A stretch of DNA of 64,000 nt from Megalobrama amblycephala (lineage: Eukaryota > Chordata > Actinopteri > Cypriniformes > Xenocyprididae). The stretch is from assembly GCF_018812025.1 (NCBI RefSeq), contig NC_063053.1, positions 7,169,623-7,233,622 on the forward strand, given 5' to 3'. Below are positions 34,303-45,905 of the stretch, piece by piece (the stretch's first letter is position 1; every line of letters begins with the position of its first letter). The position numbers and the translations under genes were made by a program. The notes under the pieces were generated by a model. It was not told where the DNA came from, did not search any database, and was given only the letters and a program-made list of their open reading frames with translations.

Positions 34303-37300
34303 ACGCTGGTCCTGCAATGCACTATCATTGCATCATTCAGTTCTTCTGAAACCCTCCACCTCCCCCAGCTCCATCTGCCTAGATCTGCAATGGGATTCAT
34401 GTGTCTATTCATGAAGCAGCGGCATATCTTACAAGCTCACAGCAGTGTGTCTGTGTATCTAATAGCAGTAGCAAGTCCATATACTTGCACATTCAAGTTA
34501 CAAATGGCCGCACCCGCTCTTATGTTAAAAATAAGGTGGATACCATACCAGGAAAAATTAATGGAATTGTTAATAAAAAATCCCAGTTCTAGAGAATAAT
34601 ATTTTGGCCACTGATATATGGTGCACCACGGGCTCACTGAAGTAGTACAGCATCATGTGCTTGGGCTGCTTTCTATTAGTCAGGAATCTGCCCTGTCAAA
34701 GGGCTCTGCAAATCTGTACACCCCCACACTGAGAGAGAAACATTATGAAAACACTGTCCTTTTTGTACGTCCCCTGATTTATGATCTTTGGCCTGCGAGA
34801 GATGTAAAGCATGCAGCACTTTCTCTCCATCTAAGTCTCCAAGCTGATGCAACGCAGGGGTCTTCGGCTCACAACTGTTTTCACTGCACGGTGCGTCCCA
34901 TAGTGATGTGAGTTATTATAGGAGACAAGCCGCTCGCTCTGCCTGAGGCACGTTCTGACTCTCACCTCTTTCTGCTGTGCTGCTGGCTTGTCCAGTGCAT
35001 CTCCCACTGACTACAAACAAGCAGACTGTGTGACATGCCAGAGTTTCCTGCTTTACAACTGTTGACCTTGCCTGCATTTTAACCTCTGATCTGTAATTAG
35101 GTGTGTAAACATTAGTTCAAGAGCGGAATATGGTAGAGGAATGCAAAGTTTGCAATCCTGTTTAAGCAGTGAAGAGAGGCTGAGATTTGTGTTTGGAGGC
35201 AATAAAGCTGTTTAACCAGTATGTCATCAATGTTTATACAGATTGACCCTTTAATTCCTCTCTTGTATGTGTGTGGTCAACACCCACCTCGCACAAGACC
35301 AATCCAACAGGGAGGGGATGAGGCTAAATGTACATAATGGGACACATTTTAGTTAACATTCAACATTCATTCATGTTAGTCACATGTATTTTGAATATAA
35401 GTCTCTGTACTATATCTGCTTAATAGTGTTAATTAATATAACCATAGTAAAACTGATTTGATGGGTGGATCAGAGATGTGATGCTAATTTTTATGTCCTC
35501 TATTAATTCATAAAGTAATGTTTTTTTTTTCAGTATATCCCTATAATGAACATGATTTCAGTTCCTAAACTGAAATTTCTTGTCATACTTTTGTGTAAAA
35601 TTAAGTAAAATGTAACCATCTTAAAGTGTAATTTAGTCGATTTTCAGCCCGCTTTGTATTGATACAATGTCGGGAGTATATGTAAGTGAACAATGTTTAC
35701 TCCTTCTTTGTTTTACCTGGACCGAGAAATTCATGTTTATTTGTCGCCGAATGATGCAAAACGGCTTTTGACAGCTCCAGGGCTTTCTTGAAAACTACAG
35801 GTTATGGTTCCGCATTTTTCTATCTCTGCCCATGGACAGTTGGATTGACAGACTACCACAGACATTTAACAGAACAGTTATTGTAAGAGTAGGTTTATCA
35901 CCGAAAATTGTATTATACTTTGTCTTTAAACAGCATTATGGTAGAAATGGAACACTATGGCAACAGCTTTCTTACCTTCTGTTTTCTTCAGACGGAACTG
36001 ACTAAAGGTCAGTTTCTTTAAGTTTTTCTCCTTTGTTTGGCCGTAAACATTGTTGTTGACTATAAAAATGCGCTGGATCCTTCACTGGAAAGCGAAAGTT
36101 ACTCACTCCCCCTTAACACTTACTCTTTGAATTCTTGAACCTGGAGACAATGAGTCGACATCATTATAACTAAAAGTTTGCTAAGAAGTATTTCCTACTA
36201 AAGCAAAGCAGTATTTGATTCTGGTAAGCGTATATACATAACAGACTGGTGGGAGTGGCCTTGGACGGCAACATGGCCAGTCCATTATGGGTGTTGAAGT
36301 TTTCCTACTAGGCAAAAGGGAAGACGACAGCTTTTATAGCAAATCAATTATAGAGATGATGAAATCCTATATTGATGCCTCCTCTCTGAAGGTTTGTACC
36401 GGCTATGTAAGATAATCCTGAAATCAATCTTTAGTGGAATTTGTCAGATGTAATTGATGGATGATTTGGAATCCTCTGGTTGCAGATAGTTTGAAATAAT
36501 GCGTCTCTATCTTTGGCACAGCATGCTACATAAACCAGAGGGCTTATTCTCAGTCCAGTCATGTTGAACCATGACGGCAGTCTCTCAGGCATGTCTAAAG
36601 AGCCATGTAGGCTTAGATTCCCCCGTTTTGAGGGGATTATGTCCACACTGCATAGCACAGCAATTTAAACAGCCCTTATTTTGTGTCCTCAACCACCCCC
36701 ATCTCACATGGTGGACAGAACTACTTATTAGCATCTGCGTTAGAGACCCGAGTCTAGTTGTCGCAGCTATGTGGAGCGCCGTGAAACTACAGCATGTGTT
36801 CACACTTAATCTCCAAAAACTCTGAGTGACTGTAGCAATGTTGTTGACCTCTCTCAATGGCCTTGTTAACCTCTCTGTTGTTCCCATGTTGAGAGGTATC
36901 TGTTAAGTATACGTGAAGGTAATGAGATGAGGTCAGAGTGTCAGGAGATGGTCCAGCAGACACAATAAAGTTTTAGTGCTGTCCATTACGGCCACTTTGT
37001 CCAGACAGCTTACACACTGAGCCAGCAGCATCCATAACAGGGCCAGTAGTCAGCTTGGAATGTGTTGACCGATGGAGTAAACATTTGGCAGGATTGCAGT
37101 GTTTAAGAGTAACGAGCAGAACTGAATGCAGAGGTCCCATTAAATGAAGTACACATTTTTCTGACATTCCATTGGCTTTGCACTGATGCATTGTGTAGAA
37201 AGACTTATCTGGGAAGTCCTGAGTTGGCACACAATCAAAGCTTGAAGTCTTGATTTGCTCGTTCTTCAGTTTGTTTTTTGAAGTAGATTTATATGAGATT

Positions 37301-37620
37301 CTGCAAGTGACAAATAATTTTTGGAATCTGCATTTGACTGTATAGTGTTTATAATTTTATCACTTTATAAATCCATATATGCATGCTATCTCCCGTTACT
37401 CAACTAATAACTAAACTTGTTTGCAGTGATTTATTAGCCAGGCTGATTAATCTGCAAATATTTGTCATTGTTTATTGGCATTAGCCATACCCACATTATT
37501 TTAACAGAAGCATTAGCCCTTTGTCAGCATATAATTAACCATTTTTGTCTTTAACATTTTTACTAAATATTGCGTAAAATAGTTTTTAATAAATTCATTT
37601 GCCATTTATTAAAGGTATAC
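34303..37620. other. unassigned stretch
   Basis: About 3.3 kb without a recognised gene. Frames at 34297-34599, 34618-34911, 36571-36825 (plus) and 36585-36887 (minus) resemble nothing known. Part of 35600-36330 may be an old repeat. Could be intronic or intergenic. Confidence 0.4.
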
Positions 37621-37657
37621 CACAAGCACTTAACCACGCCACAACCTTAAACCAATG

Positions 37658-37661
<4 letters not shown>

Positions 37662-37734
<73 letters not shown>
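37662..37734. repeat. (CA)n microsatellite
   Basis: About 36 uninterrupted CA units. Confidence 0.97.
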
Positions 37735-37735
<1 letters not shown>

Positions 37736-37736
<1 letters not shown>

Positions 37737-37860
37737 TCTAATAAACCTGGCAATGTATATTACAAATATTATTGGTTCTTTGACGAATTGCTTATGTTTC
37801 CTTATTGTAAGTCGCTTTAGATACATGTCTGCTAAATGCATAAATGTAAATGTGAAAATG
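37736..37860 (+). repeat. SINE/LINE 3' tail fragment
   Basis: 'gtaagtcgctttagatacat' followed by 'gtctgctaaatgcataaatg' is the widely shared 3' tail of fish SINEs and their partner LINEs. The tRNA-like head is absent. Confidence 0.6.
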
Positions 37861-38125
37861 AAAATTTGGTCAGAATTTACTCACCTTCATGTCATCATTA
37901 ATTTCTCTGTGTTTTTTATACATATATTGAAAGTCAATGAGATCTGATGATGTTTCTTCAAAAGGTTTAAGCACTGTGATTGTACTCTCTAGATGTCGGA
38001 ATTGGACAATTCACATTCACACAGTAACTTTTAGTTCAGTGTGACATTCTTGAACACAATATTAGTCAGTTTTTGAAAGAGCATAGGCCATAGACCGAGT
38101 AATGTTTTTGTTCTTACCTTTGCAA
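37861..38125. repeat. possible degraded family P-like remnant
   Basis: 'actcaccttcatgtcatcat' resembles the subterminal part of the family P MITEs ('actcaccctcatgtcgt'), but the end repeats are missing. Confidence 0.3.
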
Positions 38126-38400
38126 TAGTGTTGTCAAAATTACCGACCGTGATACCAAGTCGGTTCTGAAATTTTAAAAATATAACACTTTAATTGCTGA
38201 TGAGAGGATTCGTAAACACCTCTGATTGGCCATTGTGTTCATGCACTCAACATATATGTCTGTGATTGGCTACAATGATCAACACGCAAGAGTGTTTGAA
38301 AGCACACGGAAGTGTTTGAATTTGAAAGTGTTTTGAAAGCTGGAGCATTCGGTGTATCGGTGTTCAGCGCTCCCGTGTGTAAGTGCTCGGTGAAGAGCGT
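38126..38400. repeat. truncated hAT-like MITE, 'agtgttgtcaaaattaccga' family
   Basis: The start 'agtgttgtcaaaattaccg' with 'gataccaagtcggttctgaa' is a recognised fish repeat. 'gtctgtgattggctacaa' also occurs at 55432-55450, supporting a dispersed family. The other end is not found. Confidence 0.5.
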
Positions 38401-39347
38401 CATTGATGTCTATTTACAACAAGTTTTTCAGAGGTGTTAAGAATCCGCTCATAAACTTTGTCACAGAGCTTATTTTCTGCAATTACCCCAAAGCCGATGT
38501 AAAAGTCCTATTGGGTTTTTGTCGAAGGAACCAGGGTGATGGTCTACAAAATGACATCATCTCTGTGGCACTCTATACACAACTCTCCATCTTTAGTCCT
38601 AAATTGCAGCAAATTCAGGACCTTGTGGTTCATTAGATCCATTTCCCAAAGGTAAAGTTCCTCATAGCCCGTAAAATCAAATGAACTTTAACAGCATCGC
38701 CATATAAAGAATTTATGTGTGTGTGTTTGTGTGTGTGTGTGTGAAATTTTGCACTTATTGTAATTGTGGGAAGTGGAGTTAGCTCCATGTGGATGGAGTT
38801 TAGTGAATGACTCTGCCAGATTGCCTGTGGTGTTGTTCCCTCTTCAGCCCACTCCATCAGCTGACTCTCGTGTGTTTTCCAATTCCAAAATGAAAAGAAA
38901 ATAGGGGTGTACCATAAATTGCCTCTATGAATGCTGCCGCTATTAACATTTTACCATAAGTGCAGACAGTTGGAAAAAGAAGAGAAATAGTTGTTTTTCC
39001 TCTCTCTGTGGTGTGGTGTCCACCCTCTGGCTCTGTCTTCCCACCCGTTCGCTGGAGCCAGGAGATGAGGAATGGTCTTTTTGGCTGCTGATGTTTTCGC
39101 AGCTCCGCCTGTGAGCTCTGGGGTTCAGTTCAAGCCCCACGGTAATTTTATTACCCCTCTCCTCAACAACACAAACACTAAACCTCTCCTCCCACCCCAT
39201 AACTCTTGATTTATGTCACTACAACCACCTTGTCCAAAAACTTCCCTGACATTTCCAGGAGACTTTCTGAATCACAGCATTCATAGCTGAGACAAGCTGT
39301 CATATAAAGCTGTGATGGGGGCAGACAGATTTCCACTGAATACTCTT
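38401..39347. other. unassigned stretch with GT microsatellite
   Basis: A (GT)n tract lies at about 38715-38743. The 77-codon frame 38403-38636 follows directly on the truncated repeat and is probably repeat-derived. Nothing else recognised. Confidence 0.4.
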
Positions 39348-39535
39348 GATTTAAACAGAGGTGGGTAGAGTATCCAAAAACTGTACTCAAGTAAAAGTAC
39401 AATTACTTATAGAAATATTTACTCAAAGTAAAAGTGAAAGTAATAATCCTAATAGTTACTTGAGTAAGAGTAAAAAAGTATCCAATAAAAATCTTACTCA
39501 AGTAGCTCGTTACTAGTTACTTTTATTATATATAG

Positions 39536-39536
<1 letters not shown>

Positions 39537-39602
<66 letters not shown>
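39537..39602. repeat. compound (TA)n(CA)n microsatellite
   Basis: A TA run passes directly into a CA run inside the hAT-like element. Confidence 0.95.
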
Positions 39603-39604
<2 letters not shown>

Positions 39605-40051
39605 AGCATGTTATTATTTAATGTTTATTATTTAAATAGATATTTAATTTATTAATAGATATCTTTGCAACAAACAAACATAGAAGAGACAAGCATTATT
39701 TCTAGCATCTGTAACCCGAATGTATCGTTACTATATTAATAACGTATACAGCTAACGTTACATTTTAAAGAAGAGAGAAAACTCTTTACATGTGCTCGCG
39801 CTCATATCTGAACTTGACACAAACAATGATCAAATACACATTGACGGATCTTCTTCGGTCTGTTCTCCAAAATGTAATCAAATGTATATTTCAACTGTGT
39901 CAACGCAAAGCGTTCATTTTCAAGACGAACAGGTCGCTGGCGCCGCCATTGCGCAATAGTATATGTATAAATTAATGTATAAATTAAGATATATGCCCAT
40001 AAAAACGGTAAAGAAATACTACATACTTTTGTTATAGTGACGTAATAATCT

Positions 40052-41187
40052 ACGGTGGCCCAGTAGTGCACAACACAACGAAATTAAAAAAGCAAACATA
40101 AGTTCACAACACAACGAAATCGAGACACAACACAACAGAATCGAGCCACAACACAACGGAATAAAGCCACAACACAACGGAATCAAGCCACAACACAACG
40201 GAAATGCTCCCGACCACTAGGGGGCTCTCAGAGCTCGGTAAAGTTAGGTAAAGTTAGGCTCGGTAAAGTTGTTCTATAGAGTCGGCAGTAATATCAATAC
40301 CACGATTAGTTTAAACAGTATGTAACCACTGCATATCGACATGAAATATTAATTCAATATCACCTACGTGCAAAATACCTTCATATTTAGGCCTATACTT
40401 GTGAATGATTTGACGCGCTACCACGGCGCATGATGAAGGGAACGTCTGCCAATCCCACTAAGTGGTTAAAACGTATAATTTGTATTCATTAAAATTACTT
40501 TTAACATTTAAAAACAGACATATTCAAATTCCAAAGCTTGTCAGTCTTACCAACAGGAACTAACAACCTTTGGAATTTGAACATGTCTGTTTTTAAATGT
40601 TAAAAGTAATTTTAATGAATACAAATTATACGTTTTAACCACTTGGTGGAATTGGTGGATGTTCCCTTTATCATGCGCCGTGGTATCGCGTCAAATCATT
40701 CACAAGTATAAATATGAAGCTATTGTGAACGTAGTTGATTTTTAATTAATATACCATGTCGATATACAATGCTTACATACTTAAAACTAATCATGGTATT
40801 GATATCTTTGTAAAACTGTTGACTTTATAGAACGGTGGCAAGGAATAGTAATATTACCTAGCTCTGAGAGCCCCCAAGTGGTCGGGAGCATTTCCGTTGT
40901 GTTGTGGCTTGATTCCGTTGTGTTGTGGCTTATTCCGTTGTGTTGTGGTTTGATTCCGTTGTGTTGTGGTTTGATTCCGTTGTGTTGTGGCTTGATTCCG
41001 TTGTGTTGTGGCTTATTCCGTTGTGTTGTGGTTTAATTCCGTTGTGTTGTGGTTTAATTCCGTTGTGTTGTGGCTTATTCCGTTGTGTTGTGGCTTTATT
41101 TCGTTGTGTTGTGGCTTGTTTCCGTTGTGTTGTGAACTTATGTTTGCTTTTTTAATTTCGTTGTGTTGTGCACTACTGGGCCACCGT
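40052..41187. mobile_element. 1136-bp palindromic element with minisatellite arms
   Basis: 8-bp duplication 'aataatct' on both sides (40044-40051 and 41188-41195). Ends 'acggtggcccagtagtgcac' and its exact complement. Each arm starts with tandem units of about 18 bp built on 'cacaacacaacggaat': six on the left, thirteen in complement on the right. Then both arms carry matching unique parts: 'ctcccgaccactagggggct' against 'agcccccaagtggtcgggag', and 'ttaaaacgtataatttgtat' against its complement. The hinge is near 40545. It is a foldback transposon nested in the hAT-like element. Confidence 0.92.
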
Positions 41188-41831
41188 AATAATCTGTTTG
41201 GTTGTAAAATGTCGGCTATTGGCTCGGCTGTATCATGAAGTAAAATCAAATGAAATCGATAGGCCTAACGTTACCTGTGGAATTGTTCACAGACAGCATA
41301 CGCAGCTCAACTAATAAAGATCTTCATCGCTGGCAAACAACTGTATGCATTTGCAGATTTGCTTTTAATTGACTGTAGGTCCACTGCCACTTCATCCGCT
41401 CCGAGTGAGAAACCGCTTCAAACGATTCAGCGCGTGCAGGAACTGAACAAATCATTCAAACTGATTCGCGAATCAATTTAGACAGCTTTACCAACTTGTT
41501 TGATCAAGTCTTTGAACAGAATCGACTCAAAAGAGTGATTCATTTGTGAATGGGGCATCGTTCATGAAAAAAGAGACAGCGCGCATGGAATAAACTACGC
41601 ATTTCTTAACATTTACAGTATTGAATTAAAATAAAGTAACGAGATGAACGTTGCCCATTGTAGCGAAGTAAAAGTACAGATTTTTCATTACAAATTTACT
41701 CAAGTTAAAGTAAAAGTACCCACATTTTAATCTACTCTAAAAAGTACAACTTTTCCAAAAAACTACTCAAGTAAATGTAACGAAGTAAATGTACTTCGTT
41801 ACTACCCACCTCTGGATTTAAATGCATGGTT

Positions 41832-41850
41832 GATATATATATATATATAT
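41832..41850. repeat. short (AT)n run
   Basis: An AT run just outside the hAT-like element. Confidence 0.7.
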
Positions 41851-42044
41851 TTTTCCCTCATGCTGTTTGGGTGCTCTGTCATCTTCTTAACTTATTTTTA
41901 GGGACAGATCTGATGCTGGAATCAGTAATGTGTGTGGATTTGTTTTTAGAGCCGAACAGTCTCTCGTTTAGTACTCAACTTCACAAGAAAACATATATAG
42001 CAGTAGTAATATATAATTCATTGACCAGTAATGATATTTTGTAG

Positions 42045-42360
42045 GGTTTCATATTTTAAAAAAGTTTTGAAAAAGTCTCTTATGCTCACCAAGGCTGATC
42101 AAAATACAGCAAACACCATAATATTGTGAAATGTTATTACAACTTAAAATAGCTTTTTTAAAATGTCATATCACATTAAATTATTCTATGTAATCTATAC
42201 TGTATTTGAAAATTAAATTTATTCCTGTTACAGAAAAAGATGAATTTCCAGCATCATTACTCCAGTCTTCAGTGTCACATGATCTTTCAAAAATCATTCT
42301 CATTTGCTGATTTGCTGTTCAAGAAACAAGAAGATTTGTGGCTGTCAGTTTATGAAGCTA
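42045..42360 (-). repeat. family R1 (reverse copy)
   Basis: Reads 'catcattactccagtcttcag', 'tgtcacatgatctttc' and 'tttgctgatttgctg', complements of the R1 words at 900-960. Truncated at both ends. Confidence 0.75.
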
Positions 42361-42395
42361 TAAGATATTATCTGAATTGGACAATTTGAGTTATC

Positions 42396-42924
42396 TATGG
42401 AAGCTTGTTTCCGCCATGAGGTAAAAAATAAAATGGGTAATTTGGACTTTTAATCTCATTTAATCTCATTTTGTGATATAAAGTCAGAATAGTGTGATAT
42501 AAAGTCAGAATTTGGAGTTATAAAGTCATAATTGTGAGATATAAACTCACACCTGCTTGTTGTAATGTGCAATTGTGAGTGGAAAAAAGACTGACGTTTT
42601 TTCTCAGAATTGCGAGTTTATATCTCACAATTCTGACTTTATAACTCGCAAATTGCATAAAGTCAGAATTGCGATATATAAACTTACAATTCTGAGAAAA
42701 AAGTCAGAATTGTGAGATATAAAGTTAGAATTGCGTGATTAAAAACTCGCAGTTGCGAGAAAAGGTCAGAATTGTGACTTTATATCAGGCAATTCTGACT
42801 TTATAACTTACAATTGTGAGTTTAAATCTCGCAATTCTGAGAAAAAAAAGTCAGAATTGTGAGATAAGAAGTTGCAATTACCGTTTTTATTTTTTTTATT
42901 TAGTGGTGGAAACAAGCTTCCATA
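42396..42924. mobile_element. TIR element with 6-bp duplication and palindromic satellite core (copy 1)
   Basis: Ends 'tatggaagcttgtttccgcc' and 'ggtggaaacaagcttccata'. Flanks are 'gttatc' (42390-42395) and 'gtcatc' (42925-42930), 5 of 6 alike. The core is made of 'agtcagaattgcgatatata', 'aactcgcaattctgag' and complements. The same family occurs at 44077 and 62676. Termini beginning TAY with 6-bp duplications suggest an IS3EU-type superfamily, as an inference. Confidence 0.85.
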
Positions 42925-43339
42925 GTCATCTGACTGTGTGTGTAGTTTATTTCATCCATCAACATTTTTTGGTACTGTTGTGCACTTATCATATGTCCTA
43001 AGAGAGCAGTATGGATTTCCTGTGGTCCATAGAAAGAAATATGAGTCTACCTTATGGATTACATAAATATTTTGAGACATATAATTTTCTCAACAGTCAG
43101 CTAACACTTTAGTGTTGCACTACAACTATTTATCAATGTCATGATCACATTGGGCAGATTAATGCAAGGCTTTTTTCTCATTTTGGTAGTGGCACCTAAT
43201 AAACAAAGCCCCACAAAAGGTGAGGTGATATCTGTTCATCATATAAAGCGATCGTGTCTGTTAAGAAGGCTTGGACTAAACCACTCGGTTCATGTGGGTT
43301 TCTTTTATAATGACTTTATAAATTGATTTTTGTGGTATG

Positions 43340-43468
43340 CACTTTCAATGGAGGGACAGAAATCTCTCGGCTTTCATTAAAATAAATCTTTATTTGTGAT
43401 GAACAAAGGTCTTCTAGGTTTGGTAAATAATCACAGAATTTTCATTTTTGGGTGAATTATCCCTTTAA
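43340..43468. mobile_element. family P MITE, right arm only
   Basis: 'caatggagggacagaaatct' and 'ttcatttttgggtgaattat' then 'ccctttaa' match the right arm of the long form at 8296-9238. The left arm is absent. Confidence 0.75.
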
Positions 43469-44070
43469 ATAGCTGTTTTTGAAGACAAATGTATTTTGCG
43501 TTCGACCATTATCAGCATTCATTGAAAAATTGTTATCAGAACCTAATGATAGTCAAAGCAATAAATTGGTTGACCTTTGAGTATGACCTCCTTTTCATGT
43601 AGGTCAGATGCCTAAACTGGAAGTCTGTCCCAAATGTGTGAACTTTAACCTGTCTGAACCTCAAGGTGGGGACTTGAGAAAGCGAGTCAGGTTTAATTGA
43701 GCATCACATTGCTTGTCATTGAGGCAGCAGCAGCATGGAGAGGTGAACAAAACCAGGACAGCACAGCTGGGAGACCAGCCAGTGAGAATGTGCTTGATGT
43801 TCACCAGCCACTACAGGCCACGTTGTGATTTGCTGCCAGATTAGTGCAGAATACCGAAGCTGTGTGTCAGTATTGATTTGAGAGGACTTCGGTTTATTTG
43901 GTGACTCAGCATTTCCCTTCTGAACCTAAGCACAAAAAGAATATAGATCCCGATATCACAGTACTGAGATCAGCTCATTTGCTTGACATTTTATGTAAGG
44001 TGTAGTTCTGATTTTTTGTTTTATGTGGTAAATAGAATATATTACTAAAAACATCATGTTGTATATTTTT
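43469..44070. other. unassigned stretch
   Basis: About 600 bases with no recognised repeat or exon. Confidence 0.4.
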
Positions 44071-44076
44071 CAGAGC

Positions 44077-44646
44077 TATGGAAGGTTGTTTTCACCACAG
44101 AAAAAAACAGTAATTGTGAGTTTATATTTCACAATTCTGGCTTTTTTTCCCATGCAATTATGCATTTATATTTCAAAATTCTGACTTTTTTCAGAATTGC
44201 GAGTTTATATTTAACAATTGTGGCTTTTTTCATGGAATTATGCATTTATATTTCAAAATTCTGTCTTTTTTCTCACAATTACTAGTTTATATTTCACAGT
44301 TCTGGCTTTTTTTTTTTCAGAATTGCAAGTTTATATTTCACAATTCTGGCATTTTTTTCATGCAATTATCATTTATATTTCAAAATTCTGACTTTTTTCA
44401 GAATTGCGAGTTTATATTTCACAATTCTGAGAGAAACAGTCATAAAGTCAGAATTGCAAGATATAAACTCGTAATTGCAAGTAAAAAAAAAGTCAGAATA
44501 TAAAAAAAGCAAGATATAAACTCACAATTGTGAGAAAAAAGTCAGAATTGCGAGATATAAACTTGCAATTCTGAGAAAAAAAATTAAGAATTGTGAGATA
44601 TAAACTCGCAATTACCCTTTTATTTTGACGGAAACAAGCTTCCATA
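44077..44646. mobile_element. TIR element with 6-bp duplication and palindromic satellite core (copy 2)
   Basis: Exact 6-bp flanks 'cagagc' (44071-44076 and 44647-44652). Left end 'tatggaaggttgttttcacc', right end 'gacggaaacaagcttccata'. The core has 'gcgagtttatatttcacaat' on the left half and complements on the right half. Confidence 0.88.
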
Positions 44647-44652
44647 CAGAGC

Positions 44653-45280
44653 TGTACAATTCTAAGCAAAAATAATAAAGCAATTTTGTTAGGCTATAAA
44701 ATGTTAGGCTACCTATCATTAACATTTTATCTGTATTACTCAAAATGTTAAAAATGCAGTTTCCGAGCAGTAATTTGAGATGGATAGAAGCTGTCCTGAC
44801 TCTTTTTATGGTGAAGCCGCTTCTGTTTTTGTGCCACATAGCAAAAAGGATTAGAGTCAGTTACGTAACTCCCCCCAGAGCCTCTCCTCATGCATGGCCG
44901 TCTGGAACAGAATCTCTAAATAATGATTTTTAGGTTTATTTATGCTTAATTTGCACAATCCCTTTTGTTTATTAATGCATCTGCCTTCTTTTCATGTTTG
45001 ATGAGCTAAAATGAGAGAAGTCTCAGAGAAAGAGGCAGTGATGGGGTATTTATAGAGTGTCCTGCTGTGGGGCTGGCCGATCTGTCTCTCTGAGGCATCG
45101 CGTCCTGTCAGACCCCATCAGATCTCCATATGGACTCGAGCTCACACACACACAGATTACTACAACTATATCACTCCCAATTAGACATTCAGCATTTTTA
45201 CAATCAAAAAAACCTGTTTTGACCGTTATTTTGTTTGGATGTACTACTGTAGATTTTTTTTGTTGTTGTTCCAAAGGATA
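44653..45280. other. unassigned stretch
   Basis: About 630 bases with no recognised gene. Two mirror-image frames at 45050-45281 are not recognised. Confidence 0.4.
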
Positions 45281-45905
45281 ATGTCACGGTGGGTCAGGCA
45301 AAAACAAGAAGGGGATATAATTGCAGAATTTGATTTTAAACAAAAACAAAGAAGATAATCCAAACTGAAGATCACAGAAAAAACGTGTGGCAGCATAAAC
45401 AACAAAAGAAAATGAACTGAACAAACTAAGGGGAACATTTACATGACAACGATGTACTAAACACTGAAAAGTTTTTCCTTTGCGTTTTTGTTGTCAAAAT
45501 GACTAAAAACACTGTATTATGCTTCCAGGCCAGTAGTTGGCGATGTCACTTGTGCATGACGACACCGTTTTCTCAAATTCGCATTTTTGTAGTTTACACA
45601 GAGACAATAACGATATTGTATTCAAAAACTTTTTGTGTTTTCAGGCCATCAAAATGCCATTGTCGTGTAAATGAATGCCCAAAACGCATACGTTTTCCAT
45701 TTTTAGTTGAAAACGGTGTAGTGTAAGTGCCCCCTCAGACCCATATTCAAGGGAAAACAAGGAAACTAATTAAACACAGGTGTGACGAGGGAAATCAAAA
45801 ACCACTAAAACCACCAGCTAACAGGATAATAACTCAAACAATGAACAATGACAGAGACAAACCAACTCAAAGTCCTACAGAAACACAGACCAAACTAAAC
45901 CTAAT
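45281..45905 (-). repeat. retroelement-like repeat, split by a MITE
   Basis: A-rich text with 'caggcaaaaacaagaag' and 'ttaaacacaggtgtgacgag' resembles tails of fish retroelements. It is interrupted by the MITE at 45430-45737. Coding capacity is not seen. Confidence 0.4.
45430..45737. mobile_element. MITE, 'tttacatgacaacgatgtac' family (copy 1)
   Basis: Shares 'tttacatgacaacgatgtac', 'ggcgatgtcact', 'tttttgtagtttacacagag' and 'tttgtgttttcaggc' in the same order with 58557-58953. The ends are 'ggggaacatttacatgac' and a 'gtgtaagtgccccc' remnant. Confidence 0.7.

Larger units (their letters stand above)
39356..41814. mobile_element. hAT-like element with exact 8-bp target duplication
   Basis: 'gatttaaa' flanks both sides (39348-39355 and 41815-41822). 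Ends 'cagaggtgggtagagtatcc' and 'ttactacccacctctg' are inverted. The inside has the 'gtactcaagtaaaagtac' words typical of this fish hAT family. It carries a TA/CA microsatellite and a 1136-bp palindromic insertion. No transposase is recognisable. Confidence 0.92.

Noticed and set aside
38403..38636. 77-codon frame MMSIYNKFF...
   Set aside because: It directly follows a truncated dispersed repeat, is probably repeat-derived, and matches no known family.
40070..40210. Short repeats with similar spacing, CRISPR-like at first sight
   Set aside because: A tandem 18-bp minisatellite with no spacers, part of the arm of a foldback transposon.
40925..41249. Three overlapping open frames of 76-78 codons with repetitive proteins
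   Set aside because: They are translations of the 18-bp minisatellite in the palindromic element; the repeat length keeps frames open by chance.
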